NCBI GenBank assembly: GCA_016125185.1
Contig: WGMG01000002.1
Span: 310,001-374,000 of the forward strand
Direction of reading: 5' to 3'
From: Armatimonadota bacterium
Lineage (GTDB): Bacteria; Armatimonadota; Fimbriimonadia; Fimbriimonadales; Fimbriimonadaceae
Length of the DNA stretch: 64,000 nt
In this document: one piece after another, positions 18,079 through 27,779 of the stretch
Numbering within the stretch: the stretch's first letter is position 1
How the letters are laid out: each line of letters begins with the position of its first letter
Program-made: the position numbers and the translations under genes
The notes under the pieces: generated by a model
Told to the model about the DNA's origin: nothing
Seen by the model: the letters and a program-made list of their open reading frames with translations, nothing else
Databases searched by the model: none

Positions 18079-21000
18079 ATGATTCGGCCGTTTTTTCTTC
18101 GTCCACTGCTCGTAGGAGGCGCGGCACTGCTTCTATCGGCGGCGAGCCAAGCCCAGGCCCCCGATCCATCCCTCTACCAAGGTATGGTTTGGCGCAACAT
18201 CGGACCGTTCCGTGGCGGGCGTGTTGCGGCGGTCACCGGCGTCATTGGGCAGCCGGGCACATTCTACATGGGCATGCCGCTCGGTGGGGTTTGGAAGACC
18301 ACGAGCGCAGGCGTAACCTGGTACCCGATCATGGATTCGGTCAAGGAAGCTTCGTCGGTCGGCTCGATCGAAGTCGCGCCCAGCGATCCGAATGTGATCT
18401 ACGTCGGCATGGGTGACCTCATCACCGGCGGGGGCATCAACGAAGGCAATGGCGTATACAAGTCGACCGACGCAGGCAAGACCTGGATTCACCTCGGCCT
18501 CGATGAGACCAAGCAGATTCCGTCGATTCTCGTCGATCCTCACGATCCCAACCTCGTGATGATTGCGGCGCAAGGCAACATGCACGTTAAGTCCGACACT
18601 CGAGGGCTTTATCGAAGCACCGACGGCGGCAAAACGTGGACCAAGACCCTCTACATCGACGACGAGACCGGAATTCAGAAGATCGCATGGGCGCCAGACA
18701 ACCCCAAGGTCATGCTCGCCACGACGGTTCGGCACTATAGCGATCCGACGGCCGCGAGGGCCCCAAGAGGAGTGCCCGGCGCGGGCCGTCAAACCGGACC
18801 TTCGGGCACCGCTCTCTACAAATCCACCGATGAAGGCTTGACCTGGAAAGAGGTCAAGGGCGGCGGGCTCCCAGCCCTTTCTGGTCGAACCAGTATTGCG
18901 GTGGCGATGGGCACCAATTCACAGCGAATGTTCATCGTGGGCAACTTTGGCCTCTATCGATCCGATGACGGAGGGCAGAAGTGGAAGCAGATGGACTCGG
19001 AAGATCGGCGAGTGGCCAACGGACAGGGCGGATATAATTGCGGGGTCTACGTCAATCCGAAGGACCCCGACACGGTCTACGTCGTCAACACTTGTAGCTA
19101 CATCTCCCACGACGGCGGCAAGACCTTTACCGGATTCAAGGGGGCTCCGGGCGGAGATGATCCTCAGCAGTTTTGGTTCGACCCGACCGACGGAAAAAGA
19201 ATCTTCCTCGGCTCGGACCAAGGTGCGACAATCTCGCTGGACGGCGGACTGAACTGGAGCTCGTGGTATAACCAGCCGACCGGCCAGGTCTATCACATCT
19301 CCACCGACAACCAATATCCGTTTTGGGTTTACGCCACTCAGCAGGACAGCGGGTGCATTGCCACCAGCAGTCGAGGCAACCTCGGCGCGGTGACCGCACT
19401 GGACTGGTCGCCCCATCCTGGCTACGAGTTTGGTTATATCGTGGCCGATCCACTCAATCCCAAGATTAGCTATGCCGGTGGTCCCGGCGGTGGCATCGTC
19501 AAGGTGACAAACCCCAGCGGGCAGTGGATCAACGTCAGCCCGAATCTCGACTCGAAAGCGAATCTGCGAAAGGTCGGCAATCAGCCGCTCATGTTCTCGC
19601 CGACGAACCCGCACGAACTGTTTGCCGGATTCCAATGCCTGATGTCCACCACCGACGGCGGCATGCATTGGAAGGCGCTCAGCCCCGACCTCGGTTTTCC
19701 AAAAGGCTACGTTCCGCCCAAACCGGAAGCCAAGCCGACAACGCCGCCTGCCGCCAAGAGCGGAGGCAACGTCGATAACGACATGGATGACATCGACGAG
19801 GATGAGGAGCCGACGGAACAGTTCGGCCCGAACGGCGGAGGCTCCATCGAGTCGTTCTCGCCGTCGAGCGTCGATGGACGCATCATCTGGGTCGGCACGA
19901 GCAACGGTCTGATCAAGTTGACCAAGGACCACGGGAAGACGTGGGAAGATGTCACGATTCCGAAGTTAGAGAATCCAACTCGGGCGGATATCTCGTGCAT
20001 CGACGCCTCGCACACCGACCCGGGGACCGCTTACGTCGCCATCGATTACCATTCTCTGGCCGACTACAAGCCGTACTTCTACCGAACCCACGACTTCGGC
20101 AAGACTTGGACCAAGATCGTCACGGGCTTGCCAGACGACCAGCCAAGCGGAAGCTTTGCGCGGGTGATCCGGGCCGACACAAAGAAGGCAAACCTGCTGT
20201 TTGCTGGAACCGAGAGTTCGATGTACGTGTCGTTCAACGACGGCGACACTTGGCAGTCGCTGATGCTGAACCTGCCCAACACGTCGTATCGCGACATCGC
20301 CATCAACGGTAACGACCTCGTGGTCGGAACCTACGGGCGAAGCTTCTGGGTGCTGGACGACATTACGCCGCTTCGACAAATCGAGGCGTCGATGAAGAGC
20401 GAACCGGCCCACCTGTTCGCTCCGGGCGATGCCGTCCGAGTTCGGCGAAACGTCAACGGGGACACGCCGTTCCCGCCGGAAATCCCGCATGCAGTGAACC
20501 CACCCGTCGGCGCCCTCATCTACTACTATCTGGGCTCCAAGCCGAACGGCATAGTCACCCTCGATGTCACAGACGCGAACGGCAAGCCGGTTCGGCATAT
20601 GTCCAGCGCGGAGATTCCACCTTCGGACGATCCGCTTCCCCCGGTGCCCGACTTTTGGATCGAAAAGCCGGAGCCGATGCCGACCGAGGTTGGCACGAAC
20701 CGTATCCATTGGGATTTGCGATACGACAATCCTCCGTCGCAGTCCCATAGCTACGAGATCAACGCGAATCCGGGCGAGACTCCGGCGTCGCCCGAGGGGC
20801 CGCTGGTTCTTCCCGGGGTTTACACCCTGACTCTAACGGTCGATGGAAAGCAGTACGTTCAAAAGGTCACGGTCAAGAACGATCCTCGATCACCGGCGTC
20901 GATGAGCAATCTTCGAGCCCAACATGACCTCCAGATGAAGCTGTATGAAGGAGCCAAGCAATCCTTCGATCTCTACAACCAAGTTGCCGAGATGCGAAAG

Positions 21001-21393
21001 GCGGTCACCAACATCCTTGACTCTGAACCGTCCGCTGACCTCGCGACCGCGGCTGAAGACTTTGAGTCGAAGCTGACGGCGATTGGGGGAACAAGCGGAG
21101 GCGGACGACGTTTCGGCGGATTCCAGCGACCAGGCGGACCGGCTCCCGCACCGACATTTGCTGGCGTCAGCAGTAGCTTCGTTCGCGAGCTTGGAACGCT
21201 CGACTCGGGCGATATGGCTCCAAACCAGCCAGTAGTGAGCGCCTGTAAGACCATCGCGGATGAACTGAAGGACACGATGGCACGATGGCAGGCGTTTCTG
21301 GCGAAGGACCTCCCGGCATTCAACGCGGTGTTGGCGAAGTCCAACACAAAGCCGATCCCGGCTCCAAAGACCGTCACGGCCCACCGAGGCTAA
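18079..21393 (+). CDS. Large secreted Asp-box beta-propeller (VPS10/sortilin-like)
   Basis: A 1104-residue exported protein with signal peptide to about residue 27. Residues 35-780 carry at least eleven Asp-box repeats of the type S-T-D-x-G-x-T-W (for example STDAGKTW, STDGGKTW, SHDGGKTF, THDFGKTW), the pattern of VPS10/sortilin and GH74-like propellers. An acidic insert (DNDMDDIDEDEEPTEQ) sits near 575. The C-terminal third has a beta domain and a helical tail. Such proteins are often annotated as glycosyl hydrolases, but no catalytic acids can be assigned. An in-frame ATG at 18055 exists; the AGGGG site supports 18079. Confidence 0.88.
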   Translation: MIRPFFLRPLLVGGAALLLSAASQAQAPDPSLYQGMVWRNIGPFRGGRVAAVTGVIGQPGTFYMGMPLGGVWKTTSAGVTWYPIMDSVKEASSVGSIEVAPSDPNVIYVGMGDLITGGGINEGNGVYKSTDAGKTWIHLGLDETKQIPSILVDPHDPNLVMIAAQGNMHVKSDTRGLYRSTDGGKTWTKTLYIDDETGIQKIAWAPDNPKVMLATTVRHYSDPTAARAPRGVPGAGRQTGPSGTALYKSTDEGLTWKEVKGGGLPALSGRTSIAVAMGTNSQRMFIVGNFGLYRSDDGGQKWKQMDSEDRRVANGQGGYNCGVYVNPKDPDTVYVVNTCSYISHDGGKTFTGFKGAPGGDDPQQFWFDPTDGKRIFLGSDQGATISLDGGLNWSSWYNQPTGQVYHISTDNQYPFWVYATQQDSGCIATSSRGNLGAVTALDWSPHPGYEFGYIVADPLNPKISYAGGPGGGIVKVTNPSGQWINVSPNLDSKANLRKVGNQPLMFSPTNPHELFAGFQCLMSTTDGGMHWKALSPDLGFPKGYVPPKPEAKPTTPPAAKSGGNVDNDMDDIDEDEEPTEQFGPNGGGSIESFSPSSVDGRIIWVGTSNGLIKLTKDHGKTWEDVTIPKLENPTRADISCIDASHTDPGTAYVAIDYHSLADYKPYFYRTHDFGKTWTKIVTGLPDDQPSGSFARVIRADTKKANLLFAGTESSMYVSFNDGDTWQSLMLNLPNTSYRDIAINGNDLVVGTYGRSFWVLDDITPLRQIEASMKSEPAHLFAPGDAVRVRRNVNGDTPFPPEIPHAVNPPVGALIYYYLGSKPNGIVTLDVTDANGKPVRHMSSAEIPPSDDPLPPVPDFWIEKPEPMPTEVGTNRIHWDLRYDNPPSQSHSYEINANPGETPASPEGPLVLPGVYTLTLTVDGKQYVQKVTVKNDPRSPASMSNLRAQHDLQMKLYEGAKQSFDLYNQVAEMRKAVTNILDSEPSADLATAAEDFESKLTAIGGTSGGGRRFGGFQRPGGPAPAPTFAGVSSSFVRELGTLDSGDMAPNQPVVSACKTIADELKDTMARWQAFLAKDLPAFNAVLAKSNTKPIPAPKTVTAHRG

Positions 21394-21401
21394 GGTTCAA
21401 C

Positions 21402-21434
21402 GTCCCCTCTCACCCAAAAAAAGTGAGAGGGGAC
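21402..21434. terminator. Strong hairpin between convergent genes
   Basis: GTCCCCTCTCAC / GTGAGAGGGGAC pair over 12 perfect bases with a 9-nt loop (ccaaaaaaa). It lies between the convergent propeller and CHRD genes and probably ends both transcripts, although there is no classic T-run immediately after the stem. Confidence 0.75.
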
Positions 21435-21441
21435 AAACCTG

Positions 21442-21948
21442 TTACCTTTTTCGTCGCTTCAACATGGCCAGCGCGCCGAACCCTAACACCGCCAACGACG
21501 CTGGTTCGGGGACAGTACTAGCCGCCAGTTGACCGCGAATTTCACCGCCCGGAAAAACGGTGGAATGAACGTTGACGTACAGCATTCCGCCAAGCAAATC
21601 GAGCTCACTGGCGTCGGTCAACACGAACATGTCGTGGCTGAGATAGGTGGTGCTACCGACCGTTCCCGTCAGGGGAAAGAGCACTGCACCCGAAGTTCCA
21701 GGGGCTCCAGTGTGGATATGCGCCGCCGTCGAGGGGCCAAGTAACCCCGACGCACTCGTGTCCATTGTCAACGTATTCGTCACATCGTCGTAGATGCCCG
21801 CGACGACTCCGACGGCTGGAGAGGCGTTGGGCGGCACCTCCGAAATTCCGTCAAGAGTCGACGTGACCGCCCACAAGCTCGCGAATGAGGACGCGCTCAG
21901 ACCCATTCCAATGCCAAACAAAATCACAGTTTTCTTCATGAGATTCAA
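21442..21948 (-). CDS. CHRD-domain PEP-CTERM protein
   Basis: A 168-residue secreted protein. A signal peptide (to about residue 23) is followed by a CHRD domain (about 25-143) with the hallmark EVPPN, AHIHTGAPGTSG and YVNVHSTVFPGGEIRGQL. The C-terminus is a sorting tail: VPEPAS, a hydrophobic helix and KRRKR. PEP-CTERM tails are cut by an exosortase/archaeosortase system that joins proteins to surface polymers; no exosortase gene is in the window. A -10 box TATCAT and a GAGG site precede the start on the minus strand. Confidence 0.92.
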   Translation of the reverse strand: MNLMKKTVILFGIGMGLSASSFASLWAVTSTLDGISEVPPNASPAVGVVAGIYDDVTNTLTMDTSASGLLGPSTAAHIHTGAPGTSGAVLFPLTGTVGSTTYLSHDMFVLTDASELDLLGGMLYVNVHSTVFPGGEIRGQLAASTVPEPASLAVLGFGALAMLKRRKR

Positions 21949-22046
21949 ACCTCACCGGCATGATACGCCCTTTATAGACGCATCGAAAGGTCTACCAGCC
22001 CAATCCGCACAAACGGTCAGATTGGCTTAAACATGTCTTAACCGCC

Positions 22047-22898
22047 CTAGCGGAAGAAGCGCACCGACTTTACGGAGCCGACGACCAGTTGGCCATTTGC
22101 GTCAGTCAAGAAGGTCGTTTCACCATCTCCGAGCGGCTTCCATTCACCCCCGGCCAGCATCCAGGTGCCATCGAGCGATCCCAGGACGAGGTTTCCTTGC
22201 CATTGAGTCAGACTACGTACGCGCTTACTGGGCGACTGAACTGACTTGGCGACTCCGTCGGCAAGCTCATAGAGGCCACTCGTGTAGGTTCCGACAAAGA
22301 CTTTGCTGCCAACCAAGGCCATGGAGGTGATCCAGGTATCGCCCAAACCGTTGCCAAAGCCGAGCCGCTTCTCGCCGCCCTTTGCGAATACGAACAGACC
22401 ATCTTGAGTGCCGACATGGCGGGTGCCATCGAGGACCAGTTGGCAGGTGACTTCCTGCTTACTCATCGCCGGAGGATAGGACTCCTGGAGCGGCTTGTCC
22501 GACGTCCGATCGAACCAGCCGCCGTGGCTGCCGAAGGTCAATCCCTTGCCGACCGACGACATCGACGAAACCCACGGCCGCTTAACCGCGCCGTGGAAGA
22601 CGTCGTAATAAAGGCGATCTTGGGGAACCACGACCTTATCGACCGACCCGTTTCCGTACAGAATCCAGGTTCCATCGGCGTTCGTCGCAACCTGTCGCAC
22701 GGCCTGATCGCTGACCAGTTTCCACTGCCCATTCGGTTCTCCGATATAGAGGCCCCGCATACCACCCGCAAGCCACTTTCGACCGGAGATGGAGAGGCCC
22801 GCAACCCGTTCGCACGGAAATTGGGAGGTAGGAATCTCAGTGACGAGGCTGGGAGCCCGTCCGGCTCCCAGTGCGAGAAGCATCCCTATGGCGAGCAT
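22047..22898 (-). CDS. Secreted propeller-like protein, unknown function
   Basis: A 283-residue protein with an N-terminal hydrophobic segment likely to be a signal peptide. The rest is a series of beta-rich repeats such as GTQDGLFVFAKGGEKR, VFVGTYTSGLYELADG and LVLGSLDGTWMLAGGEW, which resembles a ligand-binding propeller (two-component-regulator or YCF48 style). The start overlaps the end of the VIT-domain gene by 13 bp, so the two are coupled. I cannot name a function. Confidence 0.72.
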   Translation of the reverse strand: MLAIGMLLALGAGRAPSLVTEIPTSQFPCERVAGLSISGRKWLAGGMRGLYIGEPNGQWKLVSDQAVRQVATNADGTWILYGNGSVDKVVVPQDRLYYDVFHGAVKRPWVSSMSSVGKGLTFGSHGGWFDRTSDKPLQESYPPAMSKQEVTCQLVLDGTRHVGTQDGLFVFAKGGEKRLGFGNGLGDTWITSMALVGSKVFVGTYTSGLYELADGVAKSVQSPSKRVRSLTQWQGNLVLGSLDGTWMLAGGEWKPLGDGETTFLTDANGQLVVGSVKSVRFFR

Positions 22899-24463
22899 TT
22901 CATTTCGCCAATGTTGTGGGCTTGGTCGATCAGCATGACCTTGACGATCCGCCCTTTCTTGGCCGGAAGCTCCAGTCGCCCGTCGTCGGTGGGAATGAAG
23001 TCGGTCTCTTCCCCACTGCCAAACACGGCCACCGCACGAGCCAAAGTCTCGCTCGGCTTGAGGTAGTAAAAGCCCTTTTCGACTGATATCTCGCCGGTCG
23101 GCGCGGTTCGATCCACTGTGTAGTTCAGCGTCTCTTCGAAGTTCGAGCCGTCGGCTTTGGTCCCTACGATCCGCACCGTGTAATCACCTTCGGCGGCGCT
23201 GGCAGGGATATCGAAATTTCCGCCCCAGAACCCTTTGGCGTCCTTCTTCAGATCAAACTCGCGACCATCGGGCAGAATCGCCTTGACCGAAATCGCATCG
23301 GGCATTTGGATTCGAATTTCGGGGTCGCCGCCGGTCGAGTTGTTCCAGTTGAGCCTTCGATTCTTTTCCCACTCACGCTTCTGGCGAGCCTCTTCGCGCT
23401 GTTGGCGCTGGTACTCGGCTGCCTTTTCGCGGAACAGCTTCATCTCTTCCTGCGGCACCGCCAGGAGGGCGGTTTCCGACGATGGAATCTGATACTTCAT
23501 GCTGAACTTCAGAATGTCCTTGGGCCGGGCGTATTCCATGTGGACAAGCTTTTGATTGGCCCACAGCTTGGCGGTGTCGTCCCCGCGTTCATTCGCTCGG
23601 ACCACGCCTTTGAGGATTTCGGTGCTGTGGGGCAGGTCGCTCACCACTTCGAATTTGCCCGCGCCGTCGCGGCGACCCATGAATAGCTTGACGGTGCCGT
23701 CTTGCGGACCGTTTTCGGGTCGCGCCCAATAGACGTTGGTGAGACCCCGAATCTCGAACGGATCGTTGGGGCGGTTCGTGTGGATCATGCCGACCACGTA
23801 CGTGTGGCCGTCCTTGTGACGCTGGGCATAGTACTGAACCCAGGTCGGATCGGTCGAAGGGTTGCCGATCGCGGTTCGACTTGCGCCATCGACCGTCACC
23901 TTCTTGGTCGTCTGAGACTTTGGAACCGACACCGTACTCGTGAAGTTTTCCAGGCGTCCGTCCAGGCTCTCGACGTCCGGCTCCGGAATTAGGAGCCCTT
24001 CGGGACTGTATTCGAGGAAGCCGACGCTAGTCAGTTCGACCTTCAGGTCATACCCTTGGGCCAACGGGAAAATCTGCGCGTGGTAGCTGGATGGCGAGGT
24101 CTGGACCATGATGCCCGGGTCCTCGTTCCGGCTTGTGATGGCAGTGTAGATGAACCAAGCCTTGTTCTTGTCCATCAGGGTTCCCGGCACGAATTCGTTC
24201 TTGTACCAATAGGCGAACCCGCTGAGGACCGACGGCGCGGGGAGCGAGAACCAGTAGGACGCCTCGGTCAGCTTCTTGGCCGGATTGTCGTAGATGAACA
24301 AGCTCTTCTGCTTGACCATCGGCCCCTTCACCACCGTGTCCGTGTGGTGCGATTTCAGCTTGAAAGATTCGTGCGTGTCGCGGTCGTAGACTTGTTCGAT
24401 TTGTTGAGCAAAAGCCGACAAGCAGATGGACGAGATCAAAACCCCGGAGATGATTCGCTTCAT
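22886..24463 (-). CDS. VIT-domain secreted protein without a VWA domain
   Basis: A 525-residue exported protein; the signal peptide ends after SAFAQ near residue 19. The N-terminal part (about 20-150) looks like a VIT (vault/inter-alpha-trypsin) domain, with the SYWFSLPAPSVLSGFAYW, PGTLMDKNKAWFIYTAITSRNEDPG and FPLAQGYDLKVELTS stretches. The usual VWA domain with a DxSxS metal site is not seen after it. A helix rich in Gln/Glu/Arg (about 355-380) and a C-terminal Ig-like domain (DYTVRIVGTKADGSNF, TVDRTAPTGEISV) follow. The ATG at 24463 has an AAGGTG site; longer upstream frames are unlikely. Confidence 0.75.
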   Translation of the reverse strand: MKRIISGVLISSICLSAFAQQIEQVYDRDTHESFKLKSHHTDTVVKGPMVKQKSLFIYDNPAKKLTEASYWFSLPAPSVLSGFAYWYKNEFVPGTLMDKNKAWFIYTAITSRNEDPGIMVQTSPSSYHAQIFPLAQGYDLKVELTSVGFLEYSPEGLLIPEPDVESLDGRLENFTSTVSVPKSQTTKKVTVDGASRTAIGNPSTDPTWVQYYAQRHKDGHTYVVGMIHTNRPNDPFEIRGLTNVYWARPENGPQDGTVKLFMGRRDGAGKFEVVSDLPHSTEILKGVVRANERGDDTAKLWANQKLVHMEYARPKDILKFSMKYQIPSSETALLAVPQEEMKLFREKAAEYQRQQREEARQKREWEKNRRLNWNNSTGGDPEIRIQMPDAISVKAILPDGREFDLKKDAKGFWGGNFDIPASAAEGDYTVRIVGTKADGSNFEETLNYTVDRTAPTGEISVEKGFYYLKPSETLARAVAVFGSGEETDFIPTDDGRLELPAKKGRIVKVMLIDQAHNIGEMKCSP

Positions 24464-24518
24464 GGCTACACCTTGTTTGAGGACAACCCCGCAATTTTGT
24501 CGGCGGTTCCAGGGATTT

Positions 24519-25517
24519 TTAGTCGATTCGCAAAATGGCGTGGCAGATGCGGCGACGGTTCCAGGTGTAGACGATATGCACGAGTCCATCCCGGGCCTGA
24601 ACCAGCGACGGGTAGGAGAACTCGCCGGGAATGTCCTCCAGGGTCAGCACCTTCTTCCAATGCGTGGCATCGGTCGAGATGGCGACGCAGAGCGGTGTGC
24701 GCTGGGTCTTGCTATCGTTGTAGACCAGCAGGTGGCGACCATCATGGAGGGTGATCGCATCGGTGCCAGAGTTAGGATTCGGAACATCGGTCAACGACAT
24801 CGGACCCCATATCCGACCATTATCGGGCGAGTCGATGGTAAACAGTTCGCCCTGGCGGGTTCGACCGACGGCTCGCAAATGCGTCCCGCTCAGGTGGAGA
24901 ATCGATGGCTGGATGGCTCCGATCGTCTTGCCGTCGTTCAGCGGTTCGGTCTTGGTCCAGGACTTCCCGTTATCTTTCGTGGACTCGAAATGAACCTGCC
25001 AACCGTGGTCCTCGGCGCTCGATGGGCAAAGGAGCGTCCCGTCTGGAAGCTCGTACGGCTTATTCTTGATCGGCCCAAGGATTCCGTCAGGCAAGCGCAT
25101 CGAGGCTAACCATGTCTTGCCGTCATCCCTGGACTCGGTTAGCAAGCCCCACCACGTTTGCGGCCCGGTTCCCGCCTTGTAAAACAGGAGCAAAGGGCCG
25201 TGCTTGGGCTGGAACAGCACGGGGTTGTAGCAGGCTCGGGGTTCGCCCTCTGGCGAGAGGCCTTTTGCCACTTCTCGCGGCGGGCTCCAGGTCTGGCCAT
25301 CAAGTTCGGAGAAGTAGATTTTGACGTCGGGGTTACTTTCGGCGGTGCCGCCAAACCAGGCGGCGACGATCTTTCCGCTGTGAGTTTGGGCGATGGTCGC
25401 GGCGTGGCACGACGGGAACGGCGCGGACTGGTAGATGAACGACGATCGAACGAGGGTCACGGTCGGCTCCGGCGGTCGCAATCCTGCCGCGACAACAATC
25501 AATGTGGGCAGGATCAC
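24519..25517 (-). CDS. Sialidase-family BNR/Asp-box protein
   Basis: A 332-residue protein with a hydrophobic N-terminus. It has three clear Asp boxes (SRDDGKTW, STKDNGKSW, SPDNGRIW) and the region CHAATIAQTHSGKIVAAWFGGTAE, typical of the exo-alpha-sialidase/BNR superfamily used by environmental bacteria on glycans. GEPRACYNPVLF and the final YTWNRRRICHAIL are conserved edges of that fold. The substrate may not be sialic acid. The start is GTG at 25517. It lies 55 bp before the VIT gene and 27 bp after the TlpA gene. Confidence 0.85.
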   Translation of the reverse strand: MILPTLIVVAAGLRPPEPTVTLVRSSFIYQSAPFPSCHAATIAQTHSGKIVAAWFGGTAESNPDVKIYFSELDGQTWSPPREVAKGLSPEGEPRACYNPVLFQPKHGPLLLFYKAGTGPQTWWGLLTESRDDGKTWLASMRLPDGILGPIKNKPYELPDGTLLCPSSAEDHGWQVHFESTKDNGKSWTKTEPLNDGKTIGAIQPSILHLSGTHLRAVGRTRQGELFTIDSPDNGRIWGPMSLTDVPNPNSGTDAITLHDGRHLLVYNDSKTQRTPLCVAISTDATHWKKVLTLEDIPGEFSYPSLVQARDGLVHIVYTWNRRRICHAILRID

Positions 25518-25544
25518 GCCTTTATTATGCTTCCCGTGCGGGGT

Positions 25545-26591
25545 CTACTTTTTCTCGTACTTCGCCAGATTCTTGCGCATCAGCTCTTTGATCTCGTCAC
25601 TCGCATAGGGTTCCTTTTCAGCCATCGCAATGGCATCCTTGGCCCAGGTGATCGCATCGTTCTTTTGGTTCAGGGAGAAGAAGACTTCCGCTTTCATCGC
25701 CTTGAACATGAACGCGTTCTGATTCTGCTTCAGGGCATCATCGATGAGGCCAAGTGAAAATCGGTAAGCCTCGGGCGAGAGGTCCTTTTGCGTGGCGAAG
25801 ATCGAGGACATCATTTGATAAGCGCCGATGGCACCATCAGAATCCTTGAGAATCTTGGCAGACAGGCTTTTGCCCCGGGCAAAGTCGCAATGGTACAGCG
25901 ACAGCAGTAAGGGGTAGGTCAGCGTGTACTCCAGCTTCGGGCGAAGCTGGACGGCGGAGTCGATGGCCTTCACCGCGCTCTTGTAGTCCTTCTTCTGGAC
26001 CGCCTCGTCGATGGGCCGAAGCACGCTCACCTGCACCTCTCGCTGTTCGCGGGCGGAGGCAACATCGAACTTTCCTTCGACGACCTTTTCGAGCACGGAA
26101 TCGAGCTGGGTTAAGCCGCCAATCCACGCGATCTTTCCGTCGCCGTCGATGATGAAGCTGGTGGGCAATCCACCTTCGCTGGCGCGCTTCATCCACGCGT
26201 CGGCGATCACATTCTTCGGGCTATCGGCAGCGACGTGGTAATCCATTTGGTCACCCTCGGATTTCACGAATTCCTTCACCTTCTCGGTGGCGTCCTTGTT
26301 GTCGGCCAGCGACTCCCAAACGCTCACGCCTACGAACGTCACTTTGCCATCGTACTGCTTGGCCAGCTTAGTCAGGTGAGGGATGTTTTCGCGGCACGGA
26401 TGGCACCAGGTCGCCCAGAATTCGACGACGTAGAGTTTGCCTTTTTCGAATTCGGGGACCGATCCACCCTTGATCCAGGTAGCGGTTTTGAGAGAGGGGG
26501 CGGGGTCGCCGATGGTGATGTACGAATCGGAAGCCGAAGCCATCGAGCAAGCCGCGGCAAGCGCAAATATGGAAGCAAGAATTGGTTTCAT
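25545..26591 (-). CDS. TlpA-like thioredoxin with C-terminal TPR-like helices
   Basis: A 348-residue exported protein. A signal peptide (1-21) is followed by a TlpA/AhpC-TSA-type thioredoxin domain (25-175) with redox motif WCHPC (Cys63, Cys66), the family insert FVGVSVWES and the cis-Pro region GGLPTSFIIDGDGKIAWIGG. Residues 185-345 are helical and TPR-like (KDYKSAVKAIDSAVQLRP and similar). It should work as a periplasmic disulfide reductase or a resident thiol partner. Its start overlaps the stop of the small lipoprotein by 4 bp. Confidence 0.9.
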   Translation of the reverse strand: MKPILASIFALAAACSMASASDSYITIGDPAPSLKTATWIKGGSVPEFEKGKLYVVEFWATWCHPCRENIPHLTKLAKQYDGKVTFVGVSVWESLADNKDATEKVKEFVKSEGDQMDYHVAADSPKNVIADAWMKRASEGGLPTSFIIDGDGKIAWIGGLTQLDSVLEKVVEGKFDVASAREQREVQVSVLRPIDEAVQKKDYKSAVKAIDSAVQLRPKLEYTLTYPLLLSLYHCDFARGKSLSAKILKDSDGAIGAYQMMSSIFATQKDLSPEAYRFSLGLIDDALKQNQNAFMFKAMKAEVFFSLNQKNDAITWAKDAIAMAEKEPYASDEIKELMRKNLAKYEKK

Positions 26592-26842
26592 CGTTGGTTT
26601 TGGGCTCCAGCCTGCGGTCCAGAGACTCCGCCAAAGGTGCCCTTAATCTCGTCTGGATGCTCCTGGACGTATCGGGCGCGCTCTTCGGGGCTCATGGACT
26701 TTAGTTTGGCCGAAAGCTCGTTCTTTTCGGGAGTCGTGCTCTGCACACCCGAAGCTGTAGTCTCCGCCGGCTTGGTTCCGCATCCGTACGAGCACCAAGC
26801 AACGGTCAGAGTGGCAATGATCAAAAGAAGGTTCGTTTTCAT
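26588..26842 (-). CDS. Small lipoprotein
   Basis: An 84-residue protein of unknown function. The N-terminus has a basic/hydrophobic signal and a lipobox-like SYGCG, so it should be a lipoprotein. The mature part is short and charged, with SMSPEERARYVQEHPDEIKGTFGG, a helix-turn reminiscent of small stalk or scaffold proteins. The ATG at 26842 begins at MKTNLL; an in-frame longer reading exists but lacks a signal. It is coupled by a 4-bp overlap to the TlpA gene. Confidence 0.72.
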   Translation of the reverse strand: MKTNLLLIIATLTVAWCSYGCGTKPAETTASGVQSTTPEKNELSAKLKSMSPEERARYVQEHPDEIKGTFGGVSGPQAGAQNQR

Positions 26843-26890
26843 AGACGGTGGGACGCCGGGCTCGGCAAGCGAGCCCCGACGTCGGATCAC

Positions 26891-27709
26891 TCAGGGTTTA
26901 TCGATGCGGTAGTAGTAATTCTCCCAAGCGCTGCCATAGGGGTATTGGCCGTTGATGATGTCGCCAAGATGATTGGCTTCAGACCATTGCTGAATCTGCG
27001 AACTGCCGTAGTGGTCGGCGGGGCGTTTGGAAACCGGCATGTTCTTGGCGTGGCCGTCGACCCATGCAACGTTGGCTTTGTCGGCGTGGACGCCGTAGGT
27101 GCTCGGCTGGTAATAGTCGACGCCGCCGATTCCGATGGCCATGTTGAGCTTGCCGGTGTAATCCACCGTGGCGGCATCGACCAAGAGAATCGTCTCGGCG
27201 ACCGAGTCGACTTGGCTCATGTTTACGGCCTGCCCACTGGCCTTCCACACGTTGGTGTTGGAGGCGTAGCCGAGCGGAACGTTTTGGAAGTTCACCAAGT
27301 TGAACGGCGGGTTGGGCCACAGGCCCGAACCGGCGAGTGTCAGGTTGGTGGATGACGGGCATCCGGTGATCGCCTGGTTCTTCATGTATGGATACAGGAG
27401 ACCGAAGTCGGATCGGAAGGTGGCGGTGAGCGAGCTAAAGTCCACCTGGAAGCCGCCAAACCAGTAGCTTTGGCTCATGACGGGGCCGTTGAAGGTGGCA
27501 AGGACGGTCAGCGGAGCGACGTCGTCGTAGTCGCCGTTGTACATGAATGAGGCGGTGCCCGCCTGCTTCATATTGGAGAGACAAGAGGCCTTCTTCGCCG
27601 CCGCTTTGGCCTGGGCAAAAACGGGGAAAAGAATGGCGGCCAAGATCGCGATAATGGCGATCACAACCAAAAGTTCGATGAGTGTGAAGGCTCGGATGAT
27701 TCGTTTCAT
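26891..27709 (-). CDS. Type IV pseudopilin-like protein (DUF1559 style)
   Basis: A 272-residue protein with the class III signal [27 protein letters not shown]: a prepilin-peptidase cleavage site before FTLIE with Glu at mature position 5. A mostly beta C-terminal domain ends with [18 protein letters not shown], the H-x-DG-H type tail seen in prepilin-like proteins of Planctomycetes and Armatimonadota. These proteins form pseudopili or are secreted; the role is not known here. A GGGG site supports the ATG at 27709. Confidence 0.9.
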   Translation of the reverse strand: MKRIIRAFTLIELLVVIAIIAILAAILFPVFAQAKAAAKKASCLSNMKQAGTASFMYNGDYDDVAPLTVLATFNGPVMSQSYWFGGFQVDFSSLTATFRSDFGLLYPYMKNQAITGCPSSTNLTLAGSGLWPNPPFNLVNFQNVPLGYASNTNVWKASGQAVNMSQVDSVAETILLVDAATVDYTGKLNMAIGIGGVDYYQPSTYGVHADKANVAWVDGHAKNMPVSKRPADHYGSSQIQQWSEANHLGDIINGQYPYGSAWENYYYRIDKP

Positions 27710-27779
27710 GATGAAACCCCGGATGATTTCATGCCTAATAGGCACCAGATAACCTTACAAGCGAGGTGTCAACCGAGCG

